Origin: an uncultured Alphaproteobacteria bacterium
Lineage (GTDB): Bacteria > Pseudomonadota > Alphaproteobacteria > HIMB59 > GCA-002718135
Assembly: GCA_902620425.1 (NCBI GenBank)
Contig: CACNHX010000011.1
Span: 1-37,653 of the forward strand
Reading direction: 5' to 3'
DNA: 37,653 nucleotides
The number at the start of each line of letters is the position of its first letter. Position 1 is the first letter of the stretch. The notes beneath the pieces are model-generated. The model saw only the letters and a program-made list of their open reading frames with translations, was not told where the DNA came from and ran no database searches. The position numbers and the translations under genes were made by a program. This document shows, piece by piece, positions 25,535-33,567 of the stretch.

Positions 25535-26464
25535 ATGAAATCAAATATTTTAATTACTGATAAACTACTCAATGATTACACTAGTATTTTTAAAAAAAAA
25601 TTTAGTATTGATTGTTTGTGGAAAATTAAAAGCAACATAAATTACAATAAATACACAGGTATAGTTGTTACTGGAGGTTTTAAAACTAATAAAAGGTTTT
25701 TATCTAATTTTAAAAATTTAAAAATTGTCTCAGTATTTGGTGTTGGATATGATGGTGTAGACATTGAATATTGTAAAAATAATAATATTATTGTTACTAA
25801 TACACCAAATGTCCTTACAGATGATGTCGCTGACTTAGCATTGGGTTTAATGATTTCATTATCAAGAAAAATTGTTTTAGGTCATGAATATACTTATCAG
25901 AAAAAATGGATGCAAAAACCATTTAATTTAACACAAAGTTTAACAAATAAGACAATAGGAATTGTTGGTATGGGGGCAATTGGTAAAGCTTTTTCAAAAA
26001 GAGCAGAAAGTCTACTGATGAATATTTTTTATCATGGACCAAATAAAAAAAAAGTAAAATACAAATATTATAAAAATTTAAAACAAATGGCAAAAGCAAT
26101 AGATATAATGGTTATTACGTGTATTGGTGGTAAATCGACTAAAAATATAATTAATAAAGAAATAATTTCATCATTAAAAAAATCCTCTCTCATTATTAAT
26201 GTTTCAAGAGGATCAGTTATTGATGAAAAATATTTACTTTATGCATTAAATAAAAATACAATAACTGGTGCTGCTCTTGATGTTTTTGATAGTGAACCAA
26301 AAATCAACAAAAAATTTTTTAAATTAAAAAATGTTATTCTCTCTCCTCATAATGCTAGCGGAACTATAGAAACAAGATTGAAAATGGCAATTATGAGTTG
26401 TGATAATTTATATAGTTTTGTAAAATATTCAAAAGTTAAAAATAAAGTAACTATTAAAAAATAG
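25535..26464 (+). CDS. D-isomer-specific 2-hydroxyacid dehydrogenase
   Basis: A 309-residue NAD(P)-dependent dehydrogenase of the D-2-hydroxyacid family, acting on glyoxylate, hydroxypyruvate or sugar-derived 2-ketoacids. Nucleotide-binding motif GIVGMGAIGKAF (about 142-153); catalytic Arg225 (NVSRGSVID), Glu254 (FDSEP) and His272 (LSPHNASGT). The N-terminal half contains VFGVGYDGVDIEYC. Its place between a sugar reductase and a sugar dehydrogenase suggests a step in degrading the imported carbohydrate. The exact substrate is not deducible. Confidence 0.92.
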   Translation: MKSNILITDKLLNDYTSIFKKKFSIDCLWKIKSNINYNKYTGIVVTGGFKTNKRFLSNFKNLKIVSVFGVGYDGVDIEYCKNNNIIVTNTPNVLTDDVADLALGLMISLSRKIVLGHEYTYQKKWMQKPFNLTQSLTNKTIGIVGMGAIGKAFSKRAESLLMNIFYHGPNKKKVKYKYYKNLKQMAKAIDIMVITCIGGKSTKNIINKEIISSLKKSSLIINVSRGSVIDEKYLLYALNKNTITGAALDVFDSEPKINKKFFKLKNVILSPHNASGTIETRLKMAIMSCDNLYSFVKYSKVKNKVTIKK

Positions 26465-26500
26465 TATTGTAAATTTAAAAATTATAAATAAATTTAGGAT

Positions 26501-28006
26501 ATGAGATTAAGATTTTATTTTCTTGGAATATTATTGTTATTTCTAGTAATTAATTTTATTTTTGACTTCAAAATAACGAATGTTCAAACGAATGATCAAA
26601 TAAAAAATTTTGTTTATAATTATATTCTTCCACATAAAAATTCTGTCAAATTAGAAAAGCAAATTAAAGAGTTAAGAAAAGATCGTAACCAAATCGATAA
26701 AAGAAGAATTTTATATGAGGAAGCTTTTCAAGATTTGATGGAAGATAGGCCCTATCTTGAATATGACAGTCTTTTACTAGAAAAATTATTAACACAATAT
26801 GATCCGTATGAATTTGATATTAGTTTGATAAATAATTCTAGTAATCTTGAATATAGTTATAATTCAGAACATAGCTTTTCAAATAACACTATTGATGTAA
26901 ATATTTTTGGCCCAACATCAAATATATTTATGTATGGCATAGCAAATCAATATCCTGGAAGTGGATATTTAGAAATTCATAATGATAATTTAATCATTAT
27001 TTCTGCAAGTGGAATTTTAGGATTTTCAAATATTGAAATAAATAACATAAAGAGTGATCTTTTTTTTCAACAAATTAAAACAAATATCAGCGAATTTATT
27101 GGTATAGAGCAATTTAAAAAATCCCGAATTCATGATTTTGATTGGCTTGAAGGAGGATGGTTTTCTGTAAAAGACATTGAAATTTACAATGATGAAATTT
27201 ATGTTTCTTATACAAGAGAAGTTTCTAATAATTGTTGGAATACAAGTTTAATTTATGGAAAAATGAATTATCAATTTATTGAATTTGATAATTTTTTTAC
27301 TTCTGAAGAGTGTGTGCATTTTTATGATAATATTGATGAAGAATTTAATGCTCATCAATCAGGTGGTAGAGTAATCAGTTTAGAAAATGATAAAGTATAT
27401 TTTTCTACTGGTGATTTTAGAAGCAGGCACCGAACTCAAAAAATAGATAGTATGTTTGGTAAAGTTATTGAGATCGATAAAGTTTCTAGAAATTATAAAG
27501 TAATTAGTATGGGTCATAGGAACCCTCAAGGTTTATATTATAATAAAGAAGATAATTTTTTAATAGAAGCTGAGCACGGACCTCAAGGTGGAGACGAAAT
27601 AAATATAATTAAACTAAATCAAAAAGAAATCCCAAATTATGGATGGGCAATTTCTAGCTATGGAGAACATTATGGCGGTGCGAATGCTTCATATAATCAG
27701 AAAACATATGAAAAATATCCACTTTACAAATCTCATTCTGATTATGGTTTTATTGAGCCAATTAAATATTTTGTTCCTTCAATTGGTATTTCACAGATTG
27801 TAGGTTTAGATAAAAAAAACCATTATGTTGTTGCCTCATTAAAAGATAGTTCACTTTATTTTTTTGAACTAAAGGATAATACAGAAATAATAAATATGAA
27901 AAGAATTGAAATAGGTGAGAGAATTAGAGATATGATTAAGTATAATAATGAATTATATTTATTTTTAGAAGATACGGCATCATTTGCACAAGTAATTTTA
28001 AAATAA
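26501..28006 (+). CDS. PQQ-dependent sugar dehydrogenase-like protein, membrane anchored
   Basis: A 501-residue protein with an N-terminal membrane anchor (about 5-21), a charged possibly coiled segment (48-72), and a beta-propeller similar to soluble aldose/sorbosone dehydrogenases (PF07995). Landmarks are GGRVISLENDKVYFSTGD (288-305), GHRNPQGLYY (338-347), EHGPQGGDEIN (358-368) and NYGWAISSYGEHYG (379-392). These match the PQQ and calcium sites of the family; catalytic activity is inferred. Reaction expected in the periplasm, oxidising an aldose C1 or similar. No PQQ synthesis genes are in the window. Confidence 0.8.
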   Translation: MRLRFYFLGILLLFLVINFIFDFKITNVQTNDQIKNFVYNYILPHKNSVKLEKQIKELRKDRNQIDKRRILYEEAFQDLMEDRPYLEYDSLLLEKLLTQYDPYEFDISLINNSSNLEYSYNSEHSFSNNTIDVNIFGPTSNIFMYGIANQYPGSGYLEIHNDNLIIISASGILGFSNIEINNIKSDLFFQQIKTNISEFIGIEQFKKSRIHDFDWLEGGWFSVKDIEIYNDEIYVSYTREVSNNCWNTSLIYGKMNYQFIEFDNFFTSEECVHFYDNIDEEFNAHQSGGRVISLENDKVYFSTGDFRSRHRTQKIDSMFGKVIEIDKVSRNYKVISMGHRNPQGLYYNKEDNFLIEAEHGPQGGDEINIIKLNQKEIPNYGWAISSYGEHYGGANASYNQKTYEKYPLYKSHSDYGFIEPIKYFVPSIGISQIVGLDKKNHYVVASLKDSSLYFFELKDNTEIINMKRIEIGERIRDMIKYNNELYLFLEDTASFAQVILK

Positions 28007-28009
28007 TTT

Positions 28010-28972
28010 GTGTTAAAAATAAATGATAAATGGGTTTGGGATTTCTGGTTAGCAAATGATAATAACAAATGGTACTGTTATTTTTTACAAGCAGATAAAT
28101 CATTAAAAGATCCAGATTTACGACATAATAATGTTACTCAAGGTCTTGCTACCTCGAAAGATTTAATCAACTGGGATTATTATGGAACAGTTTTATCACC
28201 TTCAAAAAAAGAAAATTTTGATGATTACACAGTGTGGACAGGATCAATATTAAAAGAAAATTCTAAATGGCATTACTTCTACACTGGAAGAAATAAAAAA
28301 GAAAAAGGTGTTAAGCAAAGAATAGGTCATGCAGTAGGTAATTCCCCCTACTCTTTTGAAAGATGTGGTAATGGGTTAGCTTTAGATTTAGATCCGGATA
28401 TTTACATGGAATTTACTGAAAATGGGTTTTGGAAAGATGAAGCTATGAGAGATCCATGGGTAATGAAACATCCTAAAGAAAATAAATATATTATGGCATA
28501 CACAGCAAGAGCATCAATAGATGATGATCCTTACCAATGTGGGGTTATAGGGATGGCAGAATCAATCAATCTTTATGATTGGAAATCAAGCAAACCACTT
28601 TTTGGAGGATTATTTAGTCAACTTGAAGTACCTCAAATATTTCAAGTAAATAATAAATGGTATTGTTTATTTTGTAATCATCCTGAAGATTGGTCTGATG
28701 AATTTAAAAAAAATTATAACGGTCCTATTAGACGAGGTACGCATTATTTAATATCAGATAACCTTGATGGCCCATGGGAAATTGCACCTGGATCTTTTTT
28801 AACTTCAGAAGCTGAAGTAGAATTATATGCTGGAAGAATTTTACAAATAGAAAAAGATTATTTTTTTATGGCTTTTTTACATGATGATAAAGACGGAAAT
28901 TTTATAGGTAAGATCTCAGATCCTATACCTTTGTCTTTTAATTCTGAAGGAATTATGAGTTTAAATATTTAG
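28010..28972 (+). CDS. GH32-like five-bladed beta-propeller glycoside hydrolase
   Basis: A 320-residue protein starting at GTG, 3 bp after the previous stop. It has the three acidic motifs of the GH32/GH43/GH68 beta-propeller clan: VWDFWLAND with Asp11 near the N-terminus, MRDPWV with Asp148 and LEVPQIF with Glu206 (GH32 has ECP). Other lines such as SKDLINWDYYGTVLSP and VWTGSILKE are typical blade turns. No signal peptide, so cytoplasmic: it would act on an imported oligosaccharide or glycoside. Subfamily and linkage are uncertain. The stop overlaps that of the convergent SDR gene. Confidence 0.75.
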   Translation: MLKINDKWVWDFWLANDNNKWYCYFLQADKSLKDPDLRHNNVTQGLATSKDLINWDYYGTVLSPSKKENFDDYTVWTGSILKENSKWHYFYTGRNKKEKGVKQRIGHAVGNSPYSFERCGNGLALDLDPDIYMEFTENGFWKDEAMRDPWVMKHPKENKYIMAYTARASIDDDPYQCGVIGMAESINLYDWKSSKPLFGGLFSQLEVPQIFQVNNKWYCLFCNHPEDWSDEFKKNYNGPIRRGTHYLISDNLDGPWEIAPGSFLTSEAEVELYAGRILQIEKDYFFMAFLHDDKDGNFIGKISDPIPLSFNSEGIMSLNI

Positions 28973-29823
28973 ATATAATTTTTCCAAGAGTGCTCAGGTT
29001 TGAAACCTAAAATATTTTTTGCTTTCTCATTACTCAATATTGTTTTATTTTTTCCAATATCACCCTTAATATTAATCTTTGGAAATACTTTGTCTAAAAG
29101 TGATTTATTATCTTCTTCCATAACAGTATCATCAGCAGCTATGATAAAATGATCTGCACCTTTTAATTTGCTTTCCATAGCTAATAAACAAGCTTGTGCA
29201 ACATCTCTAGCATCAATATATCCCCAAAAATTCCATTTTCTTAAAAATGGATCATTTTGAAATGATTTAAATTGTTTGTAATCATGTTCTTCCATAATAT
29301 TAGAATAACGGAGACCAAAAATTTTCATTTCAGGATTTCTCCTACAAAATTGTCTTGCCATTTCTTCACCCATTACTTTAGAAAGTGAATAGCTTGACTC
29401 CGGACGTGGGTCATATTCTTCATCAACAGGCACATAAGGAGGATATGTCTCAAAAGGTAAACCTAAAACTGTTTCACTTGATGCCCAAACTATATTATTT
29501 ATTTTCATCACTTTAGATGCTTGAAAAATATTATAAGTGCTCAAAGTATTGGTTCTAAAAGTTTTATTATTAGTTTTTAAGCCAGAAGCAGGAATTGCAG
29601 CTTGATGTATAACTGCATCGATTCCATTAATACGATCATCTATTTCAGATACAGACTCCACAGCTTCTCCAAAATTTTCTAAATCGACTTTTGTAAAAGG
29701 AACTTCCAACTCTGGATGATTTACTAAATCTACATTGAAGACATTATAATTTTTTTTTAATAATAGTTTAATTGTTGCTCTACCAGCTTTACCTGAGCCT
29801 CCAGTAACTAAAATATTTTTCAT
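28969..29823 (-). CDS. NAD-dependent epimerase/dehydratase-type SDR
   Basis: A 284-residue extended short-chain dehydrogenase. Rossmann motif TGGSGKAGRA (7-16), Tyr145/Lys149 in YSLSKVMGE with SSETVLG providing the serine, and IDARDVAQACLLAME in the substrate half. Resembles uronate dehydrogenases and sugar-nucleotide epimerases; length favours a free-sugar or sugar-acid dehydrogenase. It faces the plus-strand sugar genes and overlaps the GH32-like stop by 4 bp, probably part of the same locus. Confidence 0.85.
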   Translation of the reverse strand: MKNILVTGGSGKAGRATIKLLLKKNYNVFNVDLVNHPELEVPFTKVDLENFGEAVESVSEIDDRINGIDAVIHQAAIPASGLKTNNKTFRTNTLSTYNIFQASKVMKINNIVWASSETVLGLPFETYPPYVPVDEEYDPRPESSYSLSKVMGEEMARQFCRRNPEMKIFGLRYSNIMEEHDYKQFKSFQNDPFLRKWNFWGYIDARDVAQACLLAMESKLKGADHFIIAADDTVMEEDNKSLLDKVFPKINIKGDIGKNKTILSNEKAKNILGFKPEHSWKNYI

Positions 29824-29894
29824 TTAATTCACTTTAATAACTTTTTTATAAAGAATCATCAATTTTATGATTATTATGTTTTAAAGGAGATTTT

Positions 29895-30326
29895 ATGGCT
29901 GAATATATCTTAGAAGCAGGAGGAACAATGGCTTTCACATTCCATGTTTTATTTATGCTTTTTAATTTATTTATTATCTATCAATTTTATTTCAACGATA
30001 AATTTTTTAATGAATTGGGATTTTCAAATGAGGAACCTAAGTTAGTTTTTAGAGGGCCATTAGGTGCAGTTTTTTTAACAATGCTGCTAATGTCTATTTT
30101 ACTAACTTTTGATGTTACTGGAAATACTTATGAAGAAAATGTAGTGCAATATAAATTTTGGTATTCATTTTTGTTTATGCTTTTTGCTATAGCTTTAATT
30201 AGTTCAGTAGTTAGATATTTTAATCTTGTAAATAATTATGGAATCACTCCAAATATAAGAGGTGTTATGTTTCCACTAGTTGGACTTGTTTTAATAATTC
30301 TTAGAACAATATTTGAAGGATATTAA
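29895..30326 (+). CDS. Four-helix membrane protein of unknown function
   Basis: A 143-residue integral membrane protein with hydrophobic helices at about 11-33, 53-73, 90-107 and 120-137 and short polar loops (FSNEEPK, TGNTYEENVVQ). AAAGGAGA stands 6 bp before the ATG. It is a single-gene unit ending in a strong terminator hairpin. No family recognised. The following two genes on the other strand also encode 130-residue four-helix proteins, but I see no clear sequence similarity. Confidence 0.65.
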   Translation: MAEYILEAGGTMAFTFHVLFMLFNLFIIYQFYFNDKFFNELGFSNEEPKLVFRGPLGAVFLTMLLMSILLTFDVTGNTYEENVVQYKFWYSFLFMLFAIALISSVVRYFNLVNNYGITPNIRGVMFPLVGLVLIILRTIFEGY

Positions 30327-30333
30327 TAAATTA

Positions 30334-30355
30334 CAAGCGGTTTAATAACCGCTTG
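30334..30355. terminator. Bidirectional terminator hairpin
   Basis: A perfect 9-bp stem CAAGCGGTT (30334-30342) with AACCGCTTG (30347-30355) and loop TAAT, between convergent genes ending at 30326 and 30358. Flanks are AT-rich (ATTTAATT on the right) rather than long T-runs, so termination strength is uncertain, but position and stem are convincing. Confidence 0.75.
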
Positions 30356-30357
30356 AT

Positions 30358-30750
30358 TTAATTAAAATAACTTCTTATTCTATTTCTAGATGCAAAATGT
30401 AAAATTAAAGAAACTATAAATAAAAATAGAACAAAATAGTATTCTCTATATTCAACTTTACTGGTGTAAAAAACAAATAAACAACAGATTGTAAATGATT
30501 TAATATAAATTTCTAAAAACTGAATAGGATAAAGTTTTTCTGATTGAAAAAAAAGATATCTAAAACCAAAGTAAGCAAAAGTTAGAAATACAGCTAATCT
30601 AACTGAAGTAATTCTATGATATGGTATTTCTTTCTTCTCAACTATATTGAATGGAAAATAGATAGTTACACCCATAATTTCTGCAATTACAAACACTATA
30701 GCCCATAAACTTAATAAACCAATTATAATTTTAGCTAAAGTTTTTACCAT
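30358..30750 (-). CDS. Small membrane protein
   Basis: A 130-residue protein with about four membrane segments (roughly 5-29, 52-68, 83-97 and 103-120). It opens MVKTLAKIIIGLLSLWAIVF and ends in a basic tail (RNRIRSYFN), so the C-terminus is probably cytoplasmic. I recognise no family. It lies 112 bp downstream of the next membrane gene on the same strand and ends next to the shared terminator. Confidence 0.6.
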   Translation of the reverse strand: MVKTLAKIIIGLLSLWAIVFVIAEIMGVTIYFPFNIVEKKEIPYHRITSVRLAVFLTFAYFGFRYLFFQSEKLYPIQFLEIYIKSFTICCLFVFYTSKVEYREYYFVLFLFIVSLILHFASRNRIRSYFN

Positions 30751-30862
30751 AATTAAATTTATGGTCTTTTTTTTACAAGGGTTTTGACCAACCTAATTAT
30801 GATATTTTAACTAAATTTTAATAAAAAATACATAAATATTGATTTGATTGCAGAAAACTAAG

Positions 30863-31255
30863 TTAAAAATTATCTTTAATTGGAGAAAAATATAAAAGAA
30901 TTAAAATTGCGCCACTAATTAAACCGCCTATTTGATCCAGCATACCACTAAAAGCAGTATAGATAACAGAGCCACTAAAATAATTTAGAACTATGCCAGC
31001 TACTACTAAAAATAAATACAGTGATTTGCCGTAAGAGATAAATCTATAAAGTAAATTTAAAGTAAATAGATATAGAAAGAATAAACTAATAGATAATATT
31101 CGAGAAAAATTTTCAAAATTAGATAATAATCCATCATTTAAATTTTCATAAAGATTAGAAATTTCAGAAGGTTGATACATAGATGATATAACCATTAAAA
31201 TTATAACAATAAAGTCTGCTAAAATTAAATTTTTAAAAATTTTTTCAATCTCCAT
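30863..31255 (-). CDS. Small membrane protein
   Basis: A 130-residue protein with four hydrophobic segments (about 9-25, 51-73, 77-97 and 105-124) and an acidic loop between the first two (YQPSEISNLYENLNDGLLSN). The final GGLISGAILILLYFSPIKDNF is typical of a short terminal helix. Downstream of the ATP-grasp operon on the same strand but separated by 109 bp from the barrel gene. No known family or function. Confidence 0.6.
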   Translation of the reverse strand: MEIEKIFKNLILADFIVIILMVISSMYQPSEISNLYENLNDGLLSNFENFSRILSISLFFLYLFTLNLLYRFISYGKSLYLFLVVAGIVLNYFSGSVIYTAFSGMLDQIGGLISGAILILLYFSPIKDNF

Positions 31256-31364
31256 AATAACTAAATGTTCTAATTATATTTATACTAATTTAGTTATCTA
31301 GCATGAAAATTACAATAAGATTATTTTAAACTATTTATAAAGGATTTAGAGTTTAAAATTATAT

Positions 31365-31727
31365 TTACCACATAGACTGGATAACATCTGAACTATTGAT
31401 TTTAACTAAGTTTTCACATTTACTTTCAAAATCACTCAAATCATCTCTAAAAGTTGCTCCATTATTTTGCGCTTGCTCAAAATGATTATCTATTCCTGCT
31501 TGATTTTCATAAACCTCTGTTAGGATCAGAGACATATTGCCTGTTTTATTTCCATCTTTAAATTCAGGCCCTAAAGACCAATTTAACATTAGAAGTGCTT
31601 TATCACCTTCCTTTGTATGTGTTTCCTTCATCCATTTCGTATGATCTTCTGCAATTCTTTTTGCAATATCTTTAAGTTCAGGTTTAAAAATCCATAAATA
31701 CTGAAGTTGTTTTTTATTTTGAAACAT
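31365..31727 (-). CDS. ABM-like dimeric alpha/beta-barrel protein
   Basis: A 120-residue single-domain protein: strand LQYLWIFKPE, long helix LKDIAKRIAEDHTKWMKETH, strands ALLMLNWSLGPEF and MSLILTEVYEN, helix AGIDNHFEQAQNN, and final strand ENLVKINSS. It fits an ABM-like ferredoxin fold. AAAGGAGGAAAT precedes the ATG. It follows the transglutaminase-like gene by 54 bp and could be the fourth gene of that operon or a separate unit. Function unknown. Confidence 0.65.
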   Translation of the reverse strand: MFQNKKQLQYLWIFKPELKDIAKRIAEDHTKWMKETHTKEGDKALLMLNWSLGPEFKDGNKTGNMSLILTEVYENQAGIDNHFEQAQNNGATFRDDLSDFESKCENLVKINSSDVIQSMW

Positions 31728-31781
31728 ATTTCCTCCTTTTTAAAAATAATACTAGTAAGTTAAGAAAATATTTCAAACAAA

Positions 31782-32621
31782 TTATTGTTGAGAATTATTT
31801 TCCAATGTTTGTACATGAATATCTAAGTTTTCTATAACTGCATCATTATTAATATTTCCATAAAAAACACCTTTAATAGGTGATGCGTAACTTGCATCAA
31901 GCCCACAAGAAACACGGACATATCTTTCATCAGGACTACATTTGTTTGTCGGGTCAAATCCTACCCATCCTAAATCATTAATATAAAACTCAGCCCAAGC
32001 ATGAGTAGATTGAAATTCTGAAGAATGAGAATTGTTGTGCATATAACCATTTACATATCTAGCAGGAATTCCTAAAGTTTTTGCTGCTGCAATCATAATA
32101 TGTGCTTGATCCTGACAAACTCCCTTTTTCTGATTAAATGCTTCAATTGCTGTTGTTTGATTATTTGTTGTTAAAGGTTTGTATTCAATTTTTTCAGCTA
32201 CTAGATTCATCAGATTATGAGATGTTTCTAGATTTTCATTTTCATTAAAACCATTTTTAGCTTCAATAGCTAAATTTTTTATATCCGCATTTGCTTTTGT
32301 TAAATTTGATTCTCTTAAATAAACTAAAGGATCTATTTTATCAGAAGCACTCTGGTAAATTCCTTTTGTATCAAATGTTTCAACTTTTCCAAGAACTGTA
32401 AATTGTATTTTTTTCACCTTGTTTGTATTTGTAAAACTTTGAATATTATTAGCCTCACCATCCTGATAAATTTTTGATTTTTTGGCTGAATCATTATGGA
32501 CATTCCACTCTAAAATTTTAAGACCATTATATTCTGAAGGATGCAGTTTAGTGGTTTGAATTAATCCCGCAACTGGATTTTTATATTCATACTTAGTTGT
32601 GTGTTCGATTATTAGTTCCAT
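31782..32621 (-). CDS. Transglutaminase-like protein of the ATP-grasp/alpha-E operon
   Basis: Start chosen at ATG 32621, one base after the alpha-E stop; it gives MELIIEHTTKYEYKNPVAGL, the start of the bacterial transglutaminase-like N-terminal domain, and 279 residues. The papain-like triad is Cys169 (KGVCQDQAHIM), His207 (STHAWAEFYI) and Asp223 (GWVGFDPTN). Such domains cleave or form amide bonds. Family members almost always sit with circularly permuted ATP-grasp and alpha-E genes, as here, and are thought to process a peptide or protein substrate made or modified by the ATP-grasp partner. The substrate is not known. Confidence 0.92.
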   Translation of the reverse strand: MELIIEHTTKYEYKNPVAGLIQTTKLHPSEYNGLKILEWNVHNDSAKKSKIYQDGEANNIQSFTNTNKVKKIQFTVLGKVETFDTKGIYQSASDKIDPLVYLRESNLTKANADIKNLAIEAKNGFNENENLETSHNLMNLVAEKIEYKPLTTNNQTTAIEAFNQKKGVCQDQAHIMIAAAKTLGIPARYVNGYMHNNSHSSEFQSTHAWAEFYINDLGWVGFDPTNKCSPDERYVRVSCGLDASYASPIKGVFYGNINNDAVIENLDIHVQTLENNSQQ

Positions 32622-32622
32622 A

Positions 32623-33558
32623 TTAATTAAAAAACTCCTTATGTATTTCGTTATCAACACTAGATATTTTTCTAATAAATTGTGTTACAAATTGATGAAG
32701 TCCATATTCAACAATAGTTTCTATTTTTTCTTCTTGAATTTTAGTATTTAGATCTTTTAAATTATTATAAATTCTTCCAACTTTTTCTGGACTGCATCTT
32801 AGGTTAGTTAAATGTTTAACAATATTCTGAATACAAAAACTTAAAGATCTAGGGCAATTATTATTTAGAACTAAAAAGTCAGCAATTTTGGTTGCGGTAA
32901 TATTACCATCGTATGCCCATCTAAAAGCTCTAAAAGAAGATAAAGAGCGAAGCAATATACTCCATTGCATATTATCGATATTACCACCCACATATTGAGG
33001 CTTAGGTAATAAAACAAAATACTTTACATCTAATAATCTGGCAGAATTATCTGCCCTCTCAATAAATAAACCAAGAAAAAGAAAATTATAACCATCATTT
33101 CTCAGCAAAGAACTTAATGATCCTCTAAATAAGTTTACTTGTTCTATTGTCCACTCTGTCAGATTAGGTAAATCAGATTTTGTAAATTTTTGTTCTTTTA
33201 AGTTTAGTATCTCTTGATAAGTTTTATTAATTGCTAACCAAGACTCAGGGGTAAAGGAAGTTCTAACTACTAATGCGTTATTTCGTGCATTAAGAATACA
33301 ATTGTAAACAGATGAAGGATTACTTTCATCAAAAAATAAATAATCTTCCACATTTTTCTGTTCAATTGTATCATATTTATTTTTATACCCCTCAATTGCT
33401 CCAGCAGCAGATAAAACTGATTCCCATTCATTGTTATAACCACTTGGATTTGGAAAAAGAGACATTCTATAACCAACATCTAAAAGCCTGGCTGTAGTTT
33501 CAGCTCTTTCCATATAACGACTGATCCAATATAGATATTCAGCAGTTCTACTTAACAT
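32623..33558 (-). CDS. Alpha-E domain protein
   Basis: A 311-residue all-helical protein of the alpha-E family (PF04168). It has the hallmark start MLSRTAEYLYWISRYMERAE followed by TTARLLDVGYRMSL, and the second copy-like segment LFLGLFIERADNSARLLDVK at about 166-185; the conserved 'ER(A)(D/E)N.AR' core recurs in both halves. Its biochemical role is unknown, but it is invariably linked to ATP-grasp and transglutaminase-like genes. It lies 9 bp after the ATP-grasp gene and 1 bp before the transglutaminase start, so the three are one translational unit. Confidence 0.93.
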   Translation of the reverse strand: MLSRTAEYLYWISRYMERAETTARLLDVGYRMSLFPNPSGYNNEWESVLSAAGAIEGYKNKYDTIEQKNVEDYLFFDESNPSSVYNCILNARNNALVVRTSFTPESWLAINKTYQEILNLKEQKFTKSDLPNLTEWTIEQVNLFRGSLSSLLRNDGYNFLFLGLFIERADNSARLLDVKYFVLLPKPQYVGGNIDNMQWSILLRSLSSFRAFRWAYDGNITATKIADFLVLNNNCPRSLSFCIQNIVKHLTNLRCSPEKVGRIYNNLKDLNTKIQEEKIETIVEYGLHQFVTQFIRKISSVDNEIHKEFFN

Positions 33559-33567
33559 TTTTATTCC

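Noticed and set aside
30751-30862. Possible small RNA or gene in the 112-bp gap between two membrane genes
   Set aside because: No stable stem, start with ribosome-binding site, or terminator visible.
31260-31294. Inverted repeat ACTAAAT/ATTTAGT in the gap before the barrel gene
   Set aside because: Short AT-only arms with a long spacer, expected by chance in this composition; no T-run.
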